Shown: in pieces, positions 4,890 through 7,846 of the stretch
Layout: each line of letters begins with the position of its first letter
Numbering within the stretch: position 1 is the first letter of the stretch
Assembly (NCBI GenBank): GCA_013813675.1
Contig: JACCRH010000376.1
Location: forward strand, 1-7,846
Length of the DNA stretch: 7,846 nucleotides
Source: Gemmatimonadales bacterium
Lineage (GTDB): Bacteria; Gemmatimonadota; Gemmatimonadetes; Gemmatimonadales; GWC2-71-9
Reading direction: 5' to 3'
Notes under the pieces: model-generated
Told to the model about the DNA's origin: nothing
Database searches by the model: none
The model's input: only the letters and a program-made list of their open reading frames with translations
Program-made: the position numbers and the translations under genes

Positions 4890-4901
4890 GCCAGCGCTGG
4901 C
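4890..4901. repeat. 12-bp perfect palindrome after the helicase remnant
   Basis: GCCAGCGCTGGC lies directly after the helicase-nuclease stop codon on the minus strand and about 109 bp right of att copy 3. It may be a weak terminator hairpin or, by position, the analogue of the end sites of units A and B. Confidence 0.35.
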
Positions 4902-5693
4902 CTATCTCATCGCTTTGCTTACGCGCTCGGCAACCTCGGTCACCGAGCGCATGTCTAGCCCCGGACCTTCGGAGGTAGTGAAAAGGTTCTGGCCCTCGTT
5001 GTATCCGTTGTTCGCATACCAATCCCGCTTCCAATCCCAGCTTTGCCGGTAGTCGGCTCGGTCCAACATGCCGAGGTGTTCCCACAAGATGACGTCACCC
5101 GCGTCGGTCACGAACGAGAAATCCGGCCGGAGCTTGCCAGCCACGATCGTCCCGTCCAGCGGTCGCTCGTAATGATACTGCAAACCCTTGGCATGGAGGT
5201 GGTTCGCGATCACGAGCTCGGATTTGCTCCGCACCAGCTCCCCGGCCGTGGTCCGGTGAATTAGATGTTCCGCATAAGGAACGCCGTCGGCCTCATGGCG
5301 AATGCCCGGAGCGAAAAGATTAGAATTTCTTCGAGCAACTTCAGACCTTTCCGGCCGGGTGAGATCATAGAGGAACGAAGCATCATGGCCCTCGACGAGA
5401 AGCACTAAATGCTGCCTGGCCCTGGTGAGAGCAGTGTATAGCAGCTCCCGTGTGAGCAGCCGGCACTCCCGCGGGACCACGACAAACACAGTGCCGAACT
5501 CGCTGCCCTGCGCCTTGTGCACCGTGAGCGCGTACGCAAGCTCCAACGGCCCGCCGTCATTGGAGAAATTAGATCGAAAGAAGCCGAACCGAACGTCCGG
5601 GCGGCCAGCGAAGGCAACATTTAGCAATTTGTTTTTCGCATTGCCGAAGCCTTGCGCAGCCTCCAATAGTGTCGGGGACACGAATGGAGACAT
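4902..5693 (-). pseudogene. SF1 helicase with C-terminal PD-(D/E)xK-type nuclease, N-terminally truncated
   Basis: The 263-residue open frame holds only the end of an ATP-dependent helicase of the UvrD/RecD type. Residues 50-66 contain AYALTVHKAQGSEFG, and 82-101 contain RELLYTALTRARQHLVLLV, the late SF1 motifs (V-VI, with the motif VI arginine). Residues 157-208 look like a restriction-endonuclease-fold nuclease: E159 in KSE, D191 in RPDF and E205 in WEHLG, with a W-x-K at 221-222. The Walker A and B motifs, which come earlier, are missing, so it cannot hydrolyse ATP by itself. The ATG at 5693 has no clear ribosome site, and tRNA-Leu starts 78 bp upstream, so the front of the gene was lost. 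It is AT-richer than its neighbours, hinting at foreign origin. Confidence 0.75.
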
Positions 5694-5770
5694 ACTGGCA
5701 CAGGTCCGGCACAGGTAGCCGACCGTGCGCCAAGCAATGCTGAGGCGTAAGATGTGGTGTTAGAGGGATA

Positions 5771-5852
5771 TGCGAACGCCGGGAGTCGAACCCGGACCCC
5801 TTGCGGGACAGGATCCTAAGTCCTGCGCGTCTGCCAGTTCCGCCACGTTCGC
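5771..5852 (-). tRNA. trnL-UAG: tRNA-Leu(UAG)
   Basis: The 82-base gene folds as a class II tRNA. The 7-bp acceptor stem pairs GCGAACG with CGTTCGC and ends with discriminator A. The anticodon stem CAGGA/TCCTG holds the loop CTTAGGA, giving anticodon UAG. A long variable arm (around CCCGCAAGGGG) is typical of leucine tRNA, and the T arm reads CCGGG TTCGACT CCCGG. No CCA is encoded. It is flanked by truncated genes on both sides, in the same orientation as both. tRNA-Leu genes are frequent integration targets, but I see no duplicate of its 3' end in the window. Confidence 0.95.
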
Positions 5853-5886
5853 GTGTAGATAGTCTGGTGCAGTGGCCGCCGGGCTC

Positions 5887-6273
5887 TCACTGTCGCCGAT
5901 AGATGAGCTGAATCAGGCCCCTGTCGTTGTTGGCGCCGCCTTCGATCCACACGTCCTTGCTCGTCAGCTGCTTCGCTTGTTCCAGCACTACCGCAATGTC
6001 TTCAGCGGTGAAGACTATGTCCGCACGTTGCCGGCTTTGCTCCGGCGGAGCGTGCGACAGGACAAAGGTGGGGACAGGGTGCGCGTTCTGCCAGCCATGT
6101 TGTACTTCGACGTCGTAGGCTCGTCTGCCTTGAATAATGGCCCCGATGCCGGAGAAGAACTGGTCATACCCGTAATCGACATCGTTGTATCGGAAGAGCC
6201 AGGAGATGTCGTCGTTCTCTCCCGCCACGAAGCCATCAAGCGATGTGGCGATATACAGGACGGCTTTGTTCAT
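5887..6273 (-). pseudogene. Dihydrofolate reductase-like protein (RibD C-terminal domain), 3' truncated
   Basis: The 128-residue frame has the DHFR/RibD-like N-terminus: VLYIATSLDGFVA (residues 5-17), GRRAYD (49-54, the nucleotide-binding G-R-x-x-Y), TFVLSH (69-74) and WIEGGAN (109-115). Members of this YyaP-like group are usually 170-190 residues and reach a C-terminal strand after GGAN, roughly A-x-x-x-x-GLIDEL...PVLLG; here the frame gives a shortened GLIQLIY and a stop. About 50 residues are therefore missing, with a small internal loss. The stop lies 34 bp from tRNA-Leu. The start at 6273 lacks a strong ribosome site. Whether it is still active cannot be judged; NADPH binding would be compromised. 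Confidence 0.7.
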
Positions 6274-6395
6274 CTCGATGCATCAGCGATTTCGGGTGAA
6301 TAGTGGGGACGAAACCTGGACGTCTGACGAGGACGGTGCAAGGTGCCGGCGGGACAGTCTTACGGATTCTCCAGCACAGCGGGTCGCGACAGAAA

Positions 6396-6424
6396 CGAAC
6401 CCCTTCTAGACGAGAAGGGGTTCG
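6396..6424 (-). terminator. Intrinsic terminator
   Basis: CGAACCCCTTCT (6396-6407) pairs over 12 perfect bases with 6413-6424 around the 5-base loop AGACG. On the minus strand the stem is followed by TTTCTGT. It sits 43 bp downstream of the lipoprotein stop at 6467, so it ends that transcript and insulates the DHFR-like gene beyond. Confidence 0.85.
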
Positions 6425-6466
6425 TGCGCGCAGTCGATGCGTCGCGCTCCTGGGAGCCTCCCGCAA

Positions 6467-6868
6467 TCAGGGGCTCTGGCCTTGCGCCGAGTCGGTCGGG
6501 GTCGCCTCGGAGGCGGGAACGTCCGGTCCCATCATGGTGCTGTCGCCGTGCATCATCGTGGAGTCACCCGGCATCTGGGAGTCGTTCTCCTGTCCGACGA
6601 GCGTGCTGTCCCCCATCACCGTGTCGCTCTCCATGGCCGGCTGATCGGGCTGGGCGGCGCCCTCCTGCTCCACCAGCGTGCTGTCGCCCGTCATCTGGGC
6701 GGTATCGCCTTCCATCCCCACCCCGCCCATCGTGCCGCTGTCACCCGCCACCATCGTCGTGTCGCTCGCCGTGGTAGCCGCCCCGCCGGTGCCCTCGACC
6801 TCGGGCTCCGGGTTCCGGGAACAGGCTGCCAACAGGACTGCCGCTACCAGCATTGATGCTTTCCGCAT
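6467..6868 (-). CDS. Putative lipoprotein with repeated Gly-Asp-Ser/Thr motifs
   Basis: This 133-residue product begins with a signal peptide, MRKASMLVAAVLLAAC, whose LAAC lipobox places lipidation at Cys16. The mature part is low-complexity and acidic, with repeats on the pattern G-D-S-T-(L/M)-(V/M) such as GDSTLV (twice), GDSTMMHGDSTMMG and related SDTVMG. I do not recognise a family; it may be a disordered surface linker. I chose the ATG at 6868 because GGAG lies about eight bases upstream and the signal peptide opens there; a longer frame to 6940 adds an unlikely leader. Transcription ends at the strong hairpin 6396-6424, so it looks like a single-gene unit. Confidence 0.8.
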   Translation of the reverse strand: MRKASMLVAAVLLAACSRNPEPEVEGTGGAATTASDTTMVAGDSGTMGGVGMEGDTAQMTGDSTLVEQEGAAQPDQPAMESDTVMGDSTLVGQENDSQMPGDSTMMHGDSTMMGPDVPASEATPTDSAQGQSP

Positions 6869-6940
6869 GTGTGCGCTCCGTCTGAATGGTCCCTGGCCGA
6901 CTGGCCCGGATGATGGATCAAGTGGCGACGGCAGCGGCAC

Positions 6941-7092
6941 CGTCCCTGTGGTCGGGCTAATCTACGCCCGGGGAGGCCCGCGTGTCTGAGATACAGATCA
7001 CACCCGCTCCTCCCTAAGCTACGCCGCGAGCCTGGCCCCGGTTCTCCCGGCCTGGCCTCACCCGGGCCGCCGCTTAGGGGCGGGCGACCAAC
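6941..7092. other. Intergenic, nothing recognised
   Basis: GC-rich sequence upstream of the lipoprotein gene. I see no gene and no convincing promoter. Confidence 0.4.
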
Positions 7093-7218
7093 TCATTCTC
7101 CCGTCGCGCCTTTCGCTTCCGGCGGCTGGTCCTGCGGACCGGATCCGGTGGGCATTGGCATAGGCGTCTTGGCGGACACCGTGACCTGCCAGGAGAGGGT
7201 GCCGATCTGGTTGATCAT
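7093..7218 (-). CDS. Possible small protein (41 aa), tentative
   Basis: A minus-strand frame from ATG 7218 encodes MINQIGTLSWQVTVSAKTPM and then a Pro/Gly-rich tail ending at 7093. It lies 37 bp downstream of the hydrolase stop on the same strand. An in-frame stop sits nine codons upstream of the ATG, so it is not an extension of another gene. There is no ribosome site (the upstream sequence is pyrimidine-rich) and no recognisable domain. It may be a real short gene, a decayed scrap or chance. Confidence 0.3.
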   Translation of the reverse strand: MINQIGTLSWQVTVSAKTPMPMPTGSGPQDQPPEAKGATGE

Positions 7219-7255
7219 GAAACGGAGGAAGGCGCGACGGTGTTAGGCCGGGCGC

Positions 7256-7846
7256 TCAGCAGCCTGTGGTGCCGCGAGGGCGCCGGACAAACATCATGAT
7301 GTCTTCCATCACCGGCGCGATTTCCAGGCGTGGTAACGACAACGCCACCACGATGCCCACGTGACCGATCCCGCCGTAGGTGATAGCCCGTGCGCAGCCA
7401 CCACGCCGGCGGATCCGTTCAGCCAGCCGGATCGAGTTGGCGGGGGACACGGTCCGGTCGCGCTCCCCATGCAGCAAGAGGAGCGGCGAGTCGGTCCGAT
7501 CCACGTGCGTCATCGGATAGGTCGCCGGCCATCTCTCCCGCGGCCCCATCAGGGTCTGGACGTCCGCATCGGTCCAGCTGGTGGCGACCGGACCAGCCAG
7601 GGCGACGAAGCCTCCTACCGCCGCCCGGGGAACTCCGACCCGGCGCAGGTGTTGCTGGTCGAGCGCGAGGAGGGCGGCCGTGTGGGCGCCGGCGGAGTGC
7701 CCGACAACGAAGATCCGTGCAGGATCGCCGCCGTACAGGCCGATGCTGTCGCGCACCCAACGCACAGCGGCGGCGGCGTCTTCAACCCAAGCGGGGAACT
7801 GCACCGTGGGATAGAGCCGGTAATCTGGGACCACGACGATCAGGCC
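7256..7846 (-). CDS. Alpha/beta hydrolase (esterase/lipase-like), 5' end off window
   Basis: The partial protein, 196 codons plus stop, lacks its start, which lies right of the window; the frame continues to the edge as GLIVVVPDYRLYP. It has the alpha/beta hydrolase nucleophile elbow GHSAG (Ser codon 7694-7696), the acid Asp in LLLHGERDRTVSP and the His in YGGIGHVG, in the order and spacing of a Ser-Asp-His triad. PDYRLYP ahead of the elbow fits the HSL/BD-FAE esterase type; its oxyanion HGGG motif would be upstream, out of view. It likely cleaves a carboxylic ester, but the substrate is unknown. The C-terminus looks complete. Confidence 0.85.
   Translation of the reverse strand, partial: GLIVVVPDYRLYPTVQFPAWVEDAAAAVRWVRDSIGLYGGDPARIFVVGHSAGAHTAALLALDQQHLRRVGVPRAAVGGFVALAGPVATSWTDADVQTLMGPRERWPATYPMTHVDRTDSPLLLLHGERDRTVSPANSIRLAERIRRRGGCARAITYGGIGHVGIVVALSLPRLEIAPVMEDIMMFVRRPRGTTGC

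Overview
The window is high-GC bacterial DNA, probably from an environmental bacterium. The tRNAs lack an encoded CCA, and the lipoprotein, LysM and DUF937 genes are of a kind seen in Gemmatimonadota-like genomes, but that placement is a guess. The DNA looks accessory: it holds insertion scars, truncated genes and repeated attachment-like sites around a few intact genes.

Layout. The left 4.8 kb is organised by three direct copies of the 3' half of a minus-strand tRNA-Lys(UUU) gene, at 1-13 (cut by the window edge), 1565-1606 and 4738-4780. All three stop being similar at the anticodon loop, as expected for attachment sites left by tyrosine recombinases that insert into tRNA genes. They bound two tandem units. 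Unit A (1-1606) is only about 0.4 kb once an intact IS5-family element (387-1557, with 14-bp inverted repeats and a CTAA target duplication) is subtracted. Unit B (1565-4780) carries a three-gene minus-strand operon for a DUF937/YidB-like protein, a LysM protein and a lipoprotein. It also carries a small plus-strand gene of unknown function, the 3' scrap of a glycosyltransferase/TPR-type gene, and the catalytic C-terminus of a tyrosine recombinase whose stop codon lies in the third tRNA copy. Each unit has its own short repeat just inside both ends, resembling recombinase arm sites.

Right of 4780 the sequence holds a 5'-truncated helicase-nuclease gene, an intact tRNA-Leu(UAG), a 3'-truncated dihydrofolate-reductase-like gene, a strong intrinsic terminator, a lipoprotein with repeated Gly-Asp-Ser-Thr motifs and an alpha/beta hydrolase running off the right edge. 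From the geometry of tRNA integration the intact tRNA-Lys should lie to the right, outside the window, so part of this segment may be a third unit.

How it fits together. The left half reads as a hotspot where small recombinase-borne units piled up at one tRNA-Lys gene and then decayed through an IS5 insertion next to one junction and a deletion that joined two half-genes. The envelope operon in unit B is the best-preserved cargo. The genes on the right look like separate resident or acquired genes next to a tRNA-Leu gene.
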